From assembly GCF_027532945.1 (NCBI RefSeq), contig NZ_JAPZTZ010000028.1:1-64000 (forward strand): a stretch of 64,000 bases of DNA, written 5' to 3'. The position numbers and the translations under genes were made by a program. Source of the stretch: Phreatobacter sp. (GTDB taxonomy: Bacteria; Pseudomonadota; Alphaproteobacteria; Rhizobiales; Phreatobacteraceae). Shown here piece after piece: positions 16,763 through 25,010 of this stretch (positions are counted from its first letter, which is position 1; each line of letters begins with the position of its first letter). The notes beneath the pieces were generated by a model, which did no database searches, was not told the DNA's origin, and worked only from the letters and a program-made list of their open reading frames with translations.

Positions 16763-17185
16763 ATGGGCGAACCGGGATCGGACAAGGACACGGATGTGCC
16801 GCGGCAGTCGACGGAGGATCGCTTTGCGCGGTCGGAACTCCGCCTGCGAATCGTGCTGTCCGGCACGACGCGGCTCGGTCCGGGCAAGGCTGACCTGCTG
16901 GACGCGATCGGCCGCACCGGGTCGATCTCGGCGGCAGGCCGCGAACTCGGCATGAGCTACCGCCGCGCCTGGCTGCTGGTGGACGAGGTGAACCGGCTGT
17001 TCCGCCGTCCCGTCGTGGTCACCTCCGCCGGCGGCAGCCATGGCGGCGGGGCGAAGCTCACCGATTTCGGCCGGGCGCTGGTGGCCGCCTATCGGCGCGT
17101 CGAGGAGCGCACGCGCGCCGCGATCCGCGAGGAATTCGCGCCCTTCGAGACCGACCTGGTGGACGAGCCGGATCAGCCGGGCTGA
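16763..17185 (+). CDS. ModE N-terminal-type winged-helix regulator, lacking the molybdate-binding half
   Basis: A 140-residue DNA-binding protein matching the ModE N-terminal domain (LysR-type winged helix). The recognition region is DLLDAIGRTGSISAAGRELG followed by SYRRAWLLVDEVNRLF, and the wing is GGSHGGGAKLTDFGRALV. There is no Di-MOP molybdate-binding domain after residue about 120, where full-length ModE has one. GGGGAG at 16748-16753 is a good ribosome-binding site for the ATG at 16763. It is convergent with modC and overlaps it by 13 bases, so it is the likely regulator of modABC; how it senses molybdate is not evident. Confidence 0.85.
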   Translation: MGEPGSDKDTDVPRQSTEDRFARSELRLRIVLSGTTRLGPGKADLLDAIGRTGSISAAGRELGMSYRRAWLLVDEVNRLFRRPVVVTSAGGSHGGGAKLTDFGRALVAAYRRVEERTRAAIREEFAPFETDLVDEPDQPG

Positions 17186-18285
17186 GCCGTTGGCACCGCG
17201 CCCGGTAGGGAGCTCTCATCGATCGCGCCGGCCTTGACCAGCGCCTTCACCGGAACACCCGGCGCGAGGTCCAGCGCCTCGGCGGCGAGCCGCGTCACGG
17301 CCGCGATGATCACGTCACCGCCGGTGAGCGTCAGCGTCACGGTGACGAAGGGGCCGCCGGCGTCCGGATCGATGCGGGTGACGGTGCCACCCAGCACCGT
17401 GCGGGTGCTGAGGCCCTCGGTCGCGCCACGGGACAGGGTGACGTCGGTGGCGCGGATGGCGAGGCGCACCTCGGCCTCCGCCGTCAGCAGGCCCGGCACG
17501 ACGATGTCGCCGGCGGGATGGTCCAGGAGGGTGACGCCGTAGGCCGGCAGGCGCTGCCTGATGCGGGCGGTGAGCACCGAGCGCAGGGCGAAGCGGTCGC
17601 TGCCCGGAATCTCCCGGCCAGCGGCGAAAACATCGGCAGGCGTGCCCTCGGCCACCACCCGTCCGGCGTCGAGCCGCACCACATGACTGGCGAGGCGCGT
17701 CACTTCCTCTACGGCATGGCTGACATAGACCACCGGCAGGGCGAAGGCGTCGCGCAACCGCTCGATGAAGGGCAGGATTTCCTGGCGTCGCGCCTGGTCG
17801 AGCGAGGCGAGCGGTTCGTCCATGAGCAGGAGGCGCGGGCTTGCGAGCAAGGCTCGGCCTATGGCGACGCGCTGGCGCTCGCCGCCCGAGAGCGTTGCCG
17901 GGCGACGGTCGAGCAGGTGACCGATGCCGAGGACCTCCACCACCGGATCGAAGGTGATGCGGCGCTCGGCGCGCGGCGTGAACCAGCGGCCATAGGTGAG
18001 GTTCGCCTTCACCGAGAGATGCGGCAGCAGCAGCGCGTCCTGGAAGACGAGGCCCATGCGGCGACGGTGCGGTGGCACTGCGATGCCGCTGCCGGTGTCG
18101 AGCAGCAGGGTGTCGCCCACGGCGATGCGCCCCTCTTTCGGGCGCTCAAGGCCCGCGAGCAGGCGGATGACGGTGGACTTTCCCGACCCGGACGGGCCGA
18201 AGAGGGCGGTGACGCCTTGTCCTGCCGTAAAGGTGGTGTCGAGGGCAAAACCGGGACGGGTGAGGCGGCAGGCGAAGCGGATCAT
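17173..18285 (-). CDS. modC: Molybdate ABC transporter ATP-binding protein
   Basis: The ATPase of the ModABC importer, 370 residues. The N-terminal ABC domain has GPSGSGKST near residue 33, Q-loop LVFQDALLLPHLSV, LSGGERQRVAIGRAL, LLLMDEPLASLD and the switch histidine in YVSHAVEEV. A C-terminal TOBE/Mop domain occupies roughly residues 290-355, which is typical of ModC and may bind oxyanion. The ATG at 18285 overlaps the modB stop as ATGA. Confidence 0.92.
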   Translation of the reverse strand: MIRFACRLTRPGFALDTTFTAGQGVTALFGPSGSGKSTVIRLLAGLERPKEGRIAVGDTLLLDTGSGIAVPPHRRRMGLVFQDALLLPHLSVKANLTYGRWFTPRAERRITFDPVVEVLGIGHLLDRRPATLSGGERQRVAIGRALLASPRLLLMDEPLASLDQARRQEILPFIERLRDAFALPVVYVSHAVEEVTRLASHVVRLDAGRVVAEGTPADVFAAGREIPGSDRFALRSVLTARIRQRLPAYGVTLLDHPAGDIVVPGLLTAEAEVRLAIRATDVTLSRGATEGLSTRTVLGGTVTRIDPDAGGPFVTVTLTLTGGDVIIAAVTRLAAEALDLAPGVPVKALVKAGAIDESSLPGAVPTAQPG

Positions 18286-18986
18286 GCCGGCGCCCCATGA
18301 CGGTTGCCGCTGCGCCGCGCCAGCCACTCGGAGGCGACGAGGGCGGCCAGAGCGATGATGACGGCGACGACCGATAGCCGGAGCGCGATGGCGTCGCCAC
18401 CGGGGACCTGGGTGGCGTTGTAGATCGCCGACGGGAGGGTCTGCGTTTCACCGGGAATGTTCGAGACGAAGGTGATGGTGGCGCCGAACTCGCCGAGCGC
18501 CTTGGCAAAGCACAGCACGGCTCCCGCAATGATTCCGGGGAGCGCCAGTGGCAGGGTAACGGTGAGGAACACCCAGGCCGGGGAGGCCCCGAGCGTGCCG
18601 GCGGCCTCGCCGAGCCGCGCGTCGATGGCCTCGATGGAGAGGCGGACGGCGCGCACCATCAGCGGAAAGCCCATCACCGCGCAGGCGAGGGCCGCGCCGG
18701 TCCAGCGGAAGGCGAGGACGATGCCGAAGGTTGCTTCCAGCCAGGCGCCGATCGGTCCGCGGCGGCCGAAAAGGACCAAGAGGACGTAGCCGGTGACAAC
18801 CGGTGGCAGGACCAGCGGCAGGTGGACCAGCGCATCCACGAGGCTCTTGCCGGGAAAGCGCCCGCGCGCCAGCAGCAGGGCGGTGAGGATGCCGAGCGGC
18901 AGGCTTGCCAGAGTCGCGACGGTGGCGACGCGCAGGCTGAGGTTGATCGCCGTCCATTCCTCGGGGGTGAGCGAGAACGCATCCAT
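18282..18986 (-). CDS. modB: Molybdate ABC transporter permease
   Basis: A 234-residue inner-membrane permease with about five to six hydrophobic segments. The EAA loop that docks to the ATPase is visible as EAAGTLGASPAWVFLTVTLP followed by LALPG. It ends in an ATGA overlap with modC and starts nine bases after the modA stop, so modA-modB-modC are one operon on the minus strand. Confidence 0.93.
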   Translation of the reverse strand: MDAFSLTPEEWTAINLSLRVATVATLASLPLGILTALLLARGRFPGKSLVDALVHLPLVLPPVVTGYVLLVLFGRRGPIGAWLEATFGIVLAFRWTGAALACAVMGFPLMVRAVRLSIEAIDARLGEAAGTLGASPAWVFLTVTLPLALPGIIAGAVLCFAKALGEFGATITFVSNIPGETQTLPSAIYNATQVPGGDAIALRLSVVAVIIALAALVASEWLARRSGNRHGAPA

Positions 18987-18995
18987 GGAGCGGGT

Positions 18996-19778
18996 CTAGC
19001 GCAGGACCGTGAAGCCTTCAGCCTCGAAGATCCGGATGGCAGCCGGCGAGGCGAGATAGGCGAGGAGAGCGGCCGCGTCCGGATGGGTGGACGCCGCGGT
19101 CACGGCGACCGGATAGGCGATGGGCGGGTGGCTGGCCGCCGGAAAGGTGCCGACGACCCGTACCCGCGGCTCGGTCCTGGCATCGGTCGCATAGACGATG
19201 CCGAAGCGCGCCTCGCCGCGCGCCACGAGGGCGAGCGCCGCACGGACATTGTCGCCGCCGGCGATGCGCGGGGCAACCTCCGGCCAGACGCCGAGCGCGG
19301 TCAGCGTGGCCTGGGCATAGCGGCCGACCGGCACGGACTGGACATTGCCGGTGGCGAGGCGCGATGAGCCGATGGCTGCGGCCAAGGGGAAACCGGGGCC
19401 GATGGCAAGGGTTGAGGGGGTCTCGCTCACCGGCTCGATCAGGACGAGGCTGTTGCCGAGCAGGGTGCGGCGGGTGCCGGCGCGGATGAGGCGGCGCTGC
19501 TCGGCGAAGTCCATCCAGTCGAGGTCAGCCGAGGCGAAAAGGTCGGCTGGCGCGCCCTGGTCGAGCTGGCGGGCAAGCGCCGAGGAGGCCGCGAAGGAGA
19601 AGGTCACGCGCTTGCCCGTCTCGCGCTGCCAGTCCGAGGCGATGGCGGTGAGGGCGGTCTGCAGGCTGGCGGCGGCGAAGACCACGAGCGGGCGCGTCTC
19701 CTGCCCCCGGGCCGGGGCTGCGAGCCCCGCCAGCAGGACGAGGGGCAGGATGCGGCGGCTGAAGCCAGGGATGCGCAT
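18996..19778 (-). CDS. modA: Molybdate-binding periplasmic protein
   Basis: A 260-residue solute-binding protein for molybdate or tungstate. The N-terminus MRIPGFSRRILPLVLLAGLA and the AxA-like PARGQ form a signal peptide. The mature start PLVVFAAASLQTALTAIASDW and FSFAASSALARQLDQGAPAD hold the serine-rich oxyanion contacts of ModA; the C-terminal half has YPVAVTAASTHPDAA. The start lies only two bases from the candidate Mo-box, leaving no clear ribosome-binding site, so translation may be leaderless or weakly initiated. Confidence 0.93.
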   Translation of the reverse strand: MRIPGFSRRILPLVLLAGLAAPARGQETRPLVVFAAASLQTALTAIASDWQRETGKRVTFSFAASSALARQLDQGAPADLFASADLDWMDFAEQRRLIRAGTRRTLLGNSLVLIEPVSETPSTLAIGPGFPLAAAIGSSRLATGNVQSVPVGRYAQATLTALGVWPEVAPRIAGGDNVRAALALVARGEARFGIVYATDARTEPRVRVVGTFPAASHPPIAYPVAVTAASTHPDAAALLAYLASPAAIRIFEAEGFTVLR

Positions 19779-19780
19779 AG

Positions 19781-19816
19781 CGTTATGCTCAGTGGGATAT
19801 ATCGCTGCGCATAACG
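19781..19816. promoter_or_regulatory. Candidate Mo-box (ModE operator) for modABC
   Basis: CGTTATGC at 19781-19788 and ATATATCG at 19797-19804 are spaced by eight bases, the same arrangement as the known ModE operator arms CGTTATAT-N8-ATATAACG. A second inverted copy of the first arm, GCATAACG, occurs at 19809-19816 and makes a perfect 8-base dyad with it around a 20-base spacer. The site sits in the 74-base gap between rsmB and modA, directly ahead of the modA start. Binding by the ModE-like protein is inferred. Confidence 0.55.
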
Positions 19817-19852
19817 CCCTGTCCCGGTGGCGCCGTCAAGCCGGTTGCGGCG

Positions 19853-21208
19853 TCAGGCGATGCGCTTGAGGCGGGCCGCAAAGAAACCATCGAGACCCGC
19901 CATGCGCGGCTCGTCATGCGGCCAATGGCTGGGCAATGTCCGCAGATGGCCCGCGGGCGTGACGAAATCGGTAATGCCGGGGATCTCATCGGGGGTGATG
20001 GGGTCGAGCACCAGGCGCTGTTCCCGTGCGAGCAGTGCGGCAATCTGCGCCTCGCCCTCTTCGGGCTCCAGCGAGCAGGTGCAATAGACGGCCCGTCCAC
20101 CGGGTTTCAGGAGGTCGGCGAGGCGGTCGAGCAGGCGTGCCTGCAGGCGTGCCAGCCCGTCCACGTCGGCGGCCGATTTCAGGTGCGTCACGTCGGGATG
20201 GCCGCGCAGCGTGCCGGTCGCGGCGCAGGGGGCGTCCAGCAGGATCGCGTCATAGGTGCCGTCGAGCTCCAGCGCATCCACGGCGCGGATCGCGACGTCG
20301 AGCTTCAGCCGCGCCATATTCTCGGCGAGGCGTTCGAGGCGGCGGGGATTGCGGTCGACGGCGGTGACATGGGCGCCGGCGCTGGCGAGCTGCGCCGTCT
20401 TGCCACCGGGGGCGGCGCAGAGATCGGCGACGGCGAGGCCCCTGACGTCGCCGAGGAGGCGCGCGGGGAGGGCAGCGGCGGCGTCCTGCACCCACCAGGC
20501 GCCCTCGTCGAAGCCTTCGAGATCCGGCACCGCGCCATCGGGAAGGAGCCGAAGGGAGCCCGTCGGCAGCAGCGTGCCGCCGAGGCGCTTCGCCCGGCCT
20601 GCCGCGTCGGCCTTGACGGTCAGGTCGAGGGGCGGCTCGTGGATCACGGCTGCCGCGATGGCGCGGGTGGTCGCCTCGCCATAGGTCGCGATCCACCGCT
20701 CGCGCAGCCAGGGTGCGAGGTCGTCGAGCGGGTCGAGGCTGGCGAGGTCGGCCTCGCGGTCGCGGGTGAGGCCGCGGAGCACGGCATTGGTGAGCCCGGC
20801 GAAGCCCTGCGTCTTCTTGTTGGCCTCGACCATGCGCACCGCCGTGTCGACGGCGGCATAGTCGGGCACGTCGAGGAAGAGGATCTGGCAGGCCGCGGTG
20901 CGCAACACGGTTTCGAGGCGCGGCAGGCCTTCGGGCAGGCCCTTCGCCAGGCGTTCGGCAAGCAGGCGGTCGATGGAGCCGAGGCGCCGCAGGGTGGTCG
21001 CGGCGATCTTGCGGGCGAGCGCCCAGTCGAGGGCGGAGAGATCCGTCGGCTCCTCCAGCGCCTCGTCGAGCGGGCGGCGGCGCAGCAGCACCGCCTCTAC
21101 GAGGTCGCAGGCGCGCCGTCGCGCCGGCAGGCCCGGCGGTGGCGGCGGCGGGGCCTTGGGCTTGCGGGCCGGGAAGAACGGGCGCCTGGCGCCGGGGGGC
21201 TTGCTCAT
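19853..21208 (-). CDS. rsmB: 16S rRNA (cytosine-5) methyltransferase, RsmB family
   Basis: A 451-residue SAM-dependent RNA methyltransferase. The first third is a NusB-like helical domain (CDLVEAVLLRRRPLDEALEE through LTNAVLRGL). The catalytic Rossmann domain has ADLCAAPGGKTAQLA for SAM, LDAPCAATGTLRGHPD with a catalytic cysteine, and VYCTCSLEPEEGE with the second cysteine. The N-terminus is preceded by a proline-rich basic tail. It converts C967 in E. coli; the equivalent position is assumed here. It lies upstream of modA on the same strand but is probably separately regulated. Confidence 0.92.
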   Translation of the reverse strand: MSKPPGARRPFFPARKPKAPPPPPPGLPARRRACDLVEAVLLRRRPLDEALEEPTDLSALDWALARKIAATTLRRLGSIDRLLAERLAKGLPEGLPRLETVLRTAACQILFLDVPDYAAVDTAVRMVEANKKTQGFAGLTNAVLRGLTRDREADLASLDPLDDLAPWLRERWIATYGEATTRAIAAAVIHEPPLDLTVKADAAGRAKRLGGTLLPTGSLRLLPDGAVPDLEGFDEGAWWVQDAAAALPARLLGDVRGLAVADLCAAPGGKTAQLASAGAHVTAVDRNPRRLERLAENMARLKLDVAIRAVDALELDGTYDAILLDAPCAATGTLRGHPDVTHLKSAADVDGLARLQARLLDRLADLLKPGGRAVYCTCSLEPEEGEAQIAALLAREQRLVLDPITPDEIPGITDFVTPAGHLRTLPSHWPHDEPRMAGLDGFFAARLKRIA

Positions 21209-21254
21209 CCCGCCCGTTTAGGCGCGGAACCCCCGCCGCCGCAAGCGCCGCCCA

Positions 21255-22166
21255 TCACCCCCACGGACCGCGCGAGGGGCGCGCGCCCCATGCGGGGGCC
21301 TGAGGCGGCAGGTAGCCGACGCCCCAGGCCTGGGCGAGCTGCTGCAGCGCCGCGATGCGGTTGCCTGTGTCCGGATGGGTGGAGAACAGATTGTCCATCC
21401 GCTCGCCCGAGAGCGGGTTGATGATGAACATGTGCGCGGTCTGCGGATTGTGCTCGGCCGTGTTGTTCACCGTCATGCCGTGGCCGCCGGCGATCTTGGC
21501 CAGCGCCGAGGCGAGCCAGATCGGGTTGCCGCAGATCTCGGCGCCGAGCTTGTCCGCCTCGTATTCGCGCGACCTGGAGATCGCCATCTGGACGATGGAG
21601 GCTGCGAGCGGGGCAAGGATCATCATGGCGATGGTGCCGATGATGCCGAAGCCATTGCGGTTGTCGCTGTTGCCGCCGGAGAAGGCCGCGAAATTGGCGA
21701 GCATCGAGACCGCGCCGGCGAGCGTCGCGGTGATGGTCATGGTCAGCGTGTCGCGGTTCCTGATGTGGGCGAGCTCGTGCGCGACGACGCCCGCCACCTC
21801 CTCGCGCGTCAGCATGTTGAGGAGGCCCGTGTTCACCGCGACAGCGGCGTTCTCGGGGTTGCGGCCCGTGGCGAAGGCGTTCGGCTGGTCCTCGTGGATG
21901 ATGAACAGCCGCGGCATGGGCATGCCGGCGCGCTGGGTCATCTCATAGGTCATCTGCCAGAGGTCCGGGGCGCTGTGCTGGTCGACCTCCTGCGCGCCGT
22001 ACATGTTCAGAACGGCGCGGTCAGAGCCCCAGTAGCTCCAGAAATTCATGGCGCAGGCCACCGCCAGCGCGATCAGCATGCCGGCCTGGCCGCCGATGAG
22101 AAAGCCGACGCCCATAAAGAGCGCCGTCATGGCGGCAAGGAGGATGGCAGTCTTCATGTAGTTCAT
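21255..22166 (-). CDS. htpX: Zinc metalloprotease HtpX
   Basis: An inner-membrane M48 peptidase that degrades misfolded membrane proteins. It is 303 residues long, with two N-terminal membrane segments (residues 6-25 and 27-45), the zinc site HELAH at 130-134, and the third ligand glutamate at about 203 in REYEADKLG. Two further hydrophobic segments lie between. The ATG at 22166 is preceded by a strong AGGAGGGG; the frame is open to 22328 without support. Confidence 0.94.
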   Translation of the reverse strand: MNYMKTAILLAAMTALFMGVGFLIGGQAGMLIALAVACAMNFWSYWGSDRAVLNMYGAQEVDQHSAPDLWQMTYEMTQRAGMPMPRLFIIHEDQPNAFATGRNPENAAVAVNTGLLNMLTREEVAGVVAHELAHIRNRDTLTMTITATLAGAVSMLANFAAFSGGNSDNRNGFGIIGTIAMMILAPLAASIVQMAISRSREYEADKLGAEICGNPIWLASALAKIAGGHGMTVNNTAEHNPQTAHMFIINPLSGERMDNLFSTHPDTGNRIAALQQLAQAWGVGYLPPQAPAWGARPSRGPWG

Positions 22167-22326
22167 CGACACCCCTCCTGCGGGTTCGGCCCCAAGATTG
22201 GATGCGACCGGCCGTCGGACAAGGGTCCGCCCTGTCGCAGGCGCGTGGCTCGGCCCGGGTCGCTTGCGTACGAACGAGTTGATCTGGTAATCGGCTTGGT
22301 CGCCCCCCGCATGCCGGAGATCCCGC

Positions 22327-22662
22327 ATGACCTACGTGGTCACCGAGAACTGCATCAAGTGCAAGTACACGGATTGTGTGGAGGTCTGTCCGGTCGATTG
22401 CTTCTATGAGGGCGAGAACTTTCTCGTGATCCATCCGGACGAATGCATCGACTGCGGCGTCTGCGAGCCGGAATGCCCGGCCGAAGCGATCAAGCCGGAT
22501 ACCGAGCCGGGGCTGGAGAAGTGGCTGGCGATCAACGCCGATTTCGCCGGAAAATGGCCGAACATCACGCAGAAGCGCGACGCGCTGGCGGATGCCAAGG
22601 ACTGGGATGGCAAGCCGGGCAAGGAAGGCCTCCTGTCGACCGAACCGGGCGCCGGCGACTGA
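22327..22662 (+). CDS. fdxA: Seven-iron ferredoxin
   Basis: A 111-residue cytoplasmic electron carrier. The first cluster motif, [18 protein letters not shown], has the spacing of a 3Fe-4S plus 4Fe-4S FdxA-type ferredoxin. The second, [12 protein letters not shown], completes the 4Fe-4S site. The C-terminal extension [18 protein letters not shown] is also typical of the group. It is divergent from htpX and followed by a 398-base gap before carD. Confidence 0.95.
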   Translation: MTYVVTENCIKCKYTDCVEVCPVDCFYEGENFLVIHPDECIDCGVCEPECPAEAIKPDTEPGLEKWLAINADFAGKWPNITQKRDALADAKDWDGKPGKEGLLSTEPGAGD

Positions 22663-22738
22663 TCGACTGGCGGTAACCAAACCCGGCGAATGGTGCCGGG
22701 TGCGGGGCGGGTCGCAGGACAGTCTCGTCGCCAAGCCT

Positions 22739-22766
22739 TTGAATTCGGCGAAAATTGTGGTATGGT
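22739..22766 (+). promoter_or_regulatory. Candidate sigma-70-type promoter for carD
   Basis: TTGAAT at 22739-22744 and TATGGT at 22761-22766 are separated by 16 bases, in a locally AT-rich patch. The predicted start near 22773 would give carD a leader of about 290 nucleotides. No other good promoter is visible nearer to the gene. Confidence 0.45.
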
Positions 22767-22803
22767 GCGGCCACAGTCGATCAGAAAAGCGGTCCCACCG
22801 GTG

Positions 22804-22831
22804 CGCTCCCCTCGTGAGGAGCGTTATTTTT
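22804..22831 (+). terminator. Terminator-like hairpin (fdxA terminator or carD leader attenuator)
   Basis: CGCTCC at 22804-22809 pairs with GGAGCG at 22818-22823 around an 8-base loop, followed by TTATTTTTC. It has the form of an intrinsic terminator with a modest stem. It lies about 140 bases after fdxA, but downstream of the promoter-like sequence at 22739, so it may instead act within the carD leader. Confidence 0.5.
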
Positions 22832-23060
22832 CGGAAAAATCCGATGAATCGTCGCGATGGAGCCCTCGCGGGCCGCTGATCGCGCCGCGGAAGATCGTTT
22901 TCTCGTCGCCTGACGTCAGGGACCGGTCGGGCGATCCGGCAGAGTCCCTTTCGCGCGAAACGCCACGGCGCCGCGGTGCGGCCGTGGACCCGCAGGAGCA
23001 TCGCTTCCATCGCGGGCATCACCACCGGCCGGCCACGGCCGACGAGGAGTAAGGCGCAGT

Positions 23061-23654
23061 ATGACCGTGAAGAAGAACGCGCAGACCCGTCAGGGCTTCA
23101 AGACGAACGAGTATATCGTCTATCCGTCCCACGGCGTCGGGCAGATCGTCTCCATCGAGGAGCAGGACATTGCCGGCTTCAAGCTCGAGCTGTTCGTCAT
23201 CACCTTCGAGAAGGACAAGATGACGCTTCGCGTGCCCACCGCCAAGATCGCCCAGGTCGGAATGCGCAAGCTGGCCGAGCCCGACGTCATGGCCAAGGCC
23301 ATGGAAGTGCTCAAGGGCCGCGCACGCGTCAAGCGCACCATGTGGTCGCGCCGCGCCCAGGAATATGAAGCGAAGATCAATTCCGGCGACCTGATCGCCA
23401 TTTCCGAGGTCGTCCGCGACCTGTTCCGTTCCGACGCCCAGCCCGAGCAGTCCTATTCGGAGCGCCAGCTCTACGAACAGGCCCTCGACCGCATGGCCCG
23501 CGAGCTCGCCGCCGTCGAGCGCGTCGGCGAGGCCGAGGCCGTGAAGATGATCGAGGCGCAGCTCGCCAAGGGCCCGCGCCGTGGTCCGGCCAAGGCTGAG
23601 GCCGAGGCGGACGATGCCGACGAGAGCGACGAACCCGAGGTCGAGGCGGCCTGA
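23061..23654 (+). CDS. carD: CarD/CdnL-family transcription regulator
   Basis: A 197-residue RNA-polymerase-binding protein that stabilises open complexes at many promoters, notably rRNA. The N-terminal Tudor-like RNAP-interaction domain contains TNEYIVYPSHGVGQIVSIEE and MTLRVPTAKIAQVGMRKL. The following helical domain has WSRRAQEYEAKINSGDLIAI and SYSERQLYEQALDRMARELA, which is the DNA-minor-groove part. The tail is rich in Glu, Asp and Ala. AGGAGTAAGG precedes the ATG. A strong hairpin follows the stop. Confidence 0.95.
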   Translation: MTVKKNAQTRQGFKTNEYIVYPSHGVGQIVSIEEQDIAGFKLELFVITFEKDKMTLRVPTAKIAQVGMRKLAEPDVMAKAMEVLKGRARVKRTMWSRRAQEYEAKINSGDLIAISEVVRDLFRSDAQPEQSYSERQLYEQALDRMARELAAVERVGEAEAVKMIEAQLAKGPRRGPAKAEAEADDADESDEPEVEAA

Positions 23655-23685
23655 TCCGCCCGAACCTGACGATCCAGCCTTCCGA

Positions 23686-23710
23686 GAGCCCGGCCCCGCG
23701 CCGGGCTCTT
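23686..23710 (+). terminator. Intrinsic terminator after carD
   Basis: GAGCCCGG at 23686-23693 pairs perfectly with CCGGGCTC at 23701-23708 around a 7-base loop. The tail is short (TTCGCTTCT), so termination may be partial. It lies 32 bases after the carD stop and before the sigma-factor gene. Confidence 0.7.
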
Positions 23711-23839
23711 CGCTTCTGTGGCCTGGCCATCGCTTAGCCCCCATATCCGCAGGGACGCTTTTGATCCGTAGCGCACGCCCCTGCGTAAAGCGTGACAAGA
23801 GCAAAGACCGCCTGCGCATCCGCGCCCAGGGGACACATC

Positions 23840-24712
23840 ATGGCTCAGGCACACGGCATCGGTCGCATCCTCGCCAAGGCGGCGATGAACGCCCCGTTTC
23901 TCGCACGCGAAGAGGAACATGATCTCGCCGTGCGCTGGAAAGACGGCGCCGACGAAGCGGCGCTGCATCGCCTGGCGCAGTCGCACATGCGGCTCGTCAT
24001 CGCCATTGCCGCCCGCTTCCGCAATTACGGCCTGCCGATGCAGGACCTCATCCAGGAGGGCCATGTCGGCCTGCTGGAGGCGGCGGCCCGCTTCGAGCCG
24101 TCACGCGAGGTGCGCTTCTCCACCTATGCCACCTGGTGGATCCGCGCCTCGATCCAGGACTACATCCTGCGCAACTGGTCGATCGTGCGCGGTGGCACGT
24201 CCTCGGCCCAGAAGGCGCTGTTCTTCAACCTGCGCCGCCTCAGGGCGCAGCTGTCCCAGACGATGGGGTCGGGCGTCGGCTCGACGGCGATCCACCAGCA
24301 CATCGCCCAGGCCGTTGGCGTCTCCGTCGCCGACGTCGCCGTCATGGACGCCCGGCTCTCCGCCAACGACATGTCGCTCAACGCCCCGAGCTTCGAGGCC
24401 GACGGCCAGAACAGCAGCGAGCGGCTCGATCACCTGCCCGATGCGGCGCCGCCGCCGGACGAGGTGGTGGGCGAGGCCATCGATACCGACAGGCGCGTGC
24501 GCTGGCTGCGGGACGTGCTCCACGTGCTCTCGGCGCGCGAGCTCGACATCATCCGGGCGCGACGGCTCGACGAGGACCAGGCGACGCTGGAATCACTCGG
24601 CGCCCGTCTCGGCATTTCCAAGGAGCGGGTGCGGCAGATCGAGAGCCGTGCGATCGAGAAGCTGCGCAAGGCGCTGGTCGATCGTCACCCCGACTCGAGC
24701 GCCCTCGTGTGA
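23840..24712 (+). CDS. rpoH: RNA polymerase factor sigma-32 family protein (RpoH2-like)
   Basis: A 290-residue sigma-70-family factor. Region 2 is visible as LRLVIAIAARFRNYGLPMQD and EVRFSTYATWWIRASIQDYI. The RpoH box region reads SSAQKALFFNLRRLRAQL, the feature that separates heat-shock sigma factors from RpoD. Region 4 has LGARLGISKERVRQIESRAI. The ATG at 23840 was chosen over an upstream in-frame start at 23792. The variant box and length resemble the second RpoH of Rhizobiales, so oxidative-stress targets are possible, but that is inference. Confidence 0.88.
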   Translation: MAQAHGIGRILAKAAMNAPFLAREEEHDLAVRWKDGADEAALHRLAQSHMRLVIAIAARFRNYGLPMQDLIQEGHVGLLEAAARFEPSREVRFSTYATWWIRASIQDYILRNWSIVRGGTSSAQKALFFNLRRLRAQLSQTMGSGVGSTAIHQHIAQAVGVSVADVAVMDARLSANDMSLNAPSFEADGQNSSERLDHLPDAAPPPDEVVGEAIDTDRRVRWLRDVLHVLSARELDIIRARRLDEDQATLESLGARLGISKERVRQIESRAIEKLRKALVDRHPDSSALV

Positions 24713-24716
24713 GGCC

Positions 24717-24941
24717 TCAGTCCTCCAGCGGACGGGCTTCTTCCGGCAGCATGATCGGAATGCCCTCGCGGATCGGATAGACGAGGCGGGCGGCGCGCGA
24801 GACCAGCTCGTTCGCGGCGGCATCGAATTCCAGCGGGCCCTTGGTCACCGGGCAGACGAGCACTTCCAGCAGGCGCGGATCGACAGTGCCGGGCCGGGTC
24901 TGGGGCACGGCGGTCTTTGTCTCGGGCGTCGGCTCGGTCAT
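24717..24941 (-). CDS. Trm112/YcaR-family small protein
   Basis: A 74-residue protein matching the Trm112-like fold: [20 protein letters not shown] followed by [20 protein letters not shown]. In zinc-binding members four cysteines are expected; here only one remains (VCPV), so metal binding is probably lost. Such proteins serve as small stabilising partners, for example for methyltransferases. It converges with rpoH, leaving four bases between stops. Confidence 0.85.
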   Translation of the reverse strand: MTEPTPETKTAVPQTRPGTVDPRLLEVLVCPVTKGPLEFDAAANELVSRAARLVYPIREGIPIMLPEEARPLED

Positions 24942-25010
24942 GACGGCAATCCTCGTCGCGGGCGGGTCCTCTCTAGCGCGGCCATGATCGCCGCGCCAGA
25001 CGCGCCAGGG

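Larger units (their letters stand above)
22663..23060 (+). other. Long intergenic leader region between fdxA and carD
   Basis: 398 bases with no convincing gene. It holds a promoter-like sequence at 22739-22766, a hairpin with a T-rich tail at 22804-22831, and then about 230 bases leading to AGGAGTAAGG just before carD. If the promoter is used, the hairpin lies inside the carD 5' leader. Confidence 0.55.
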
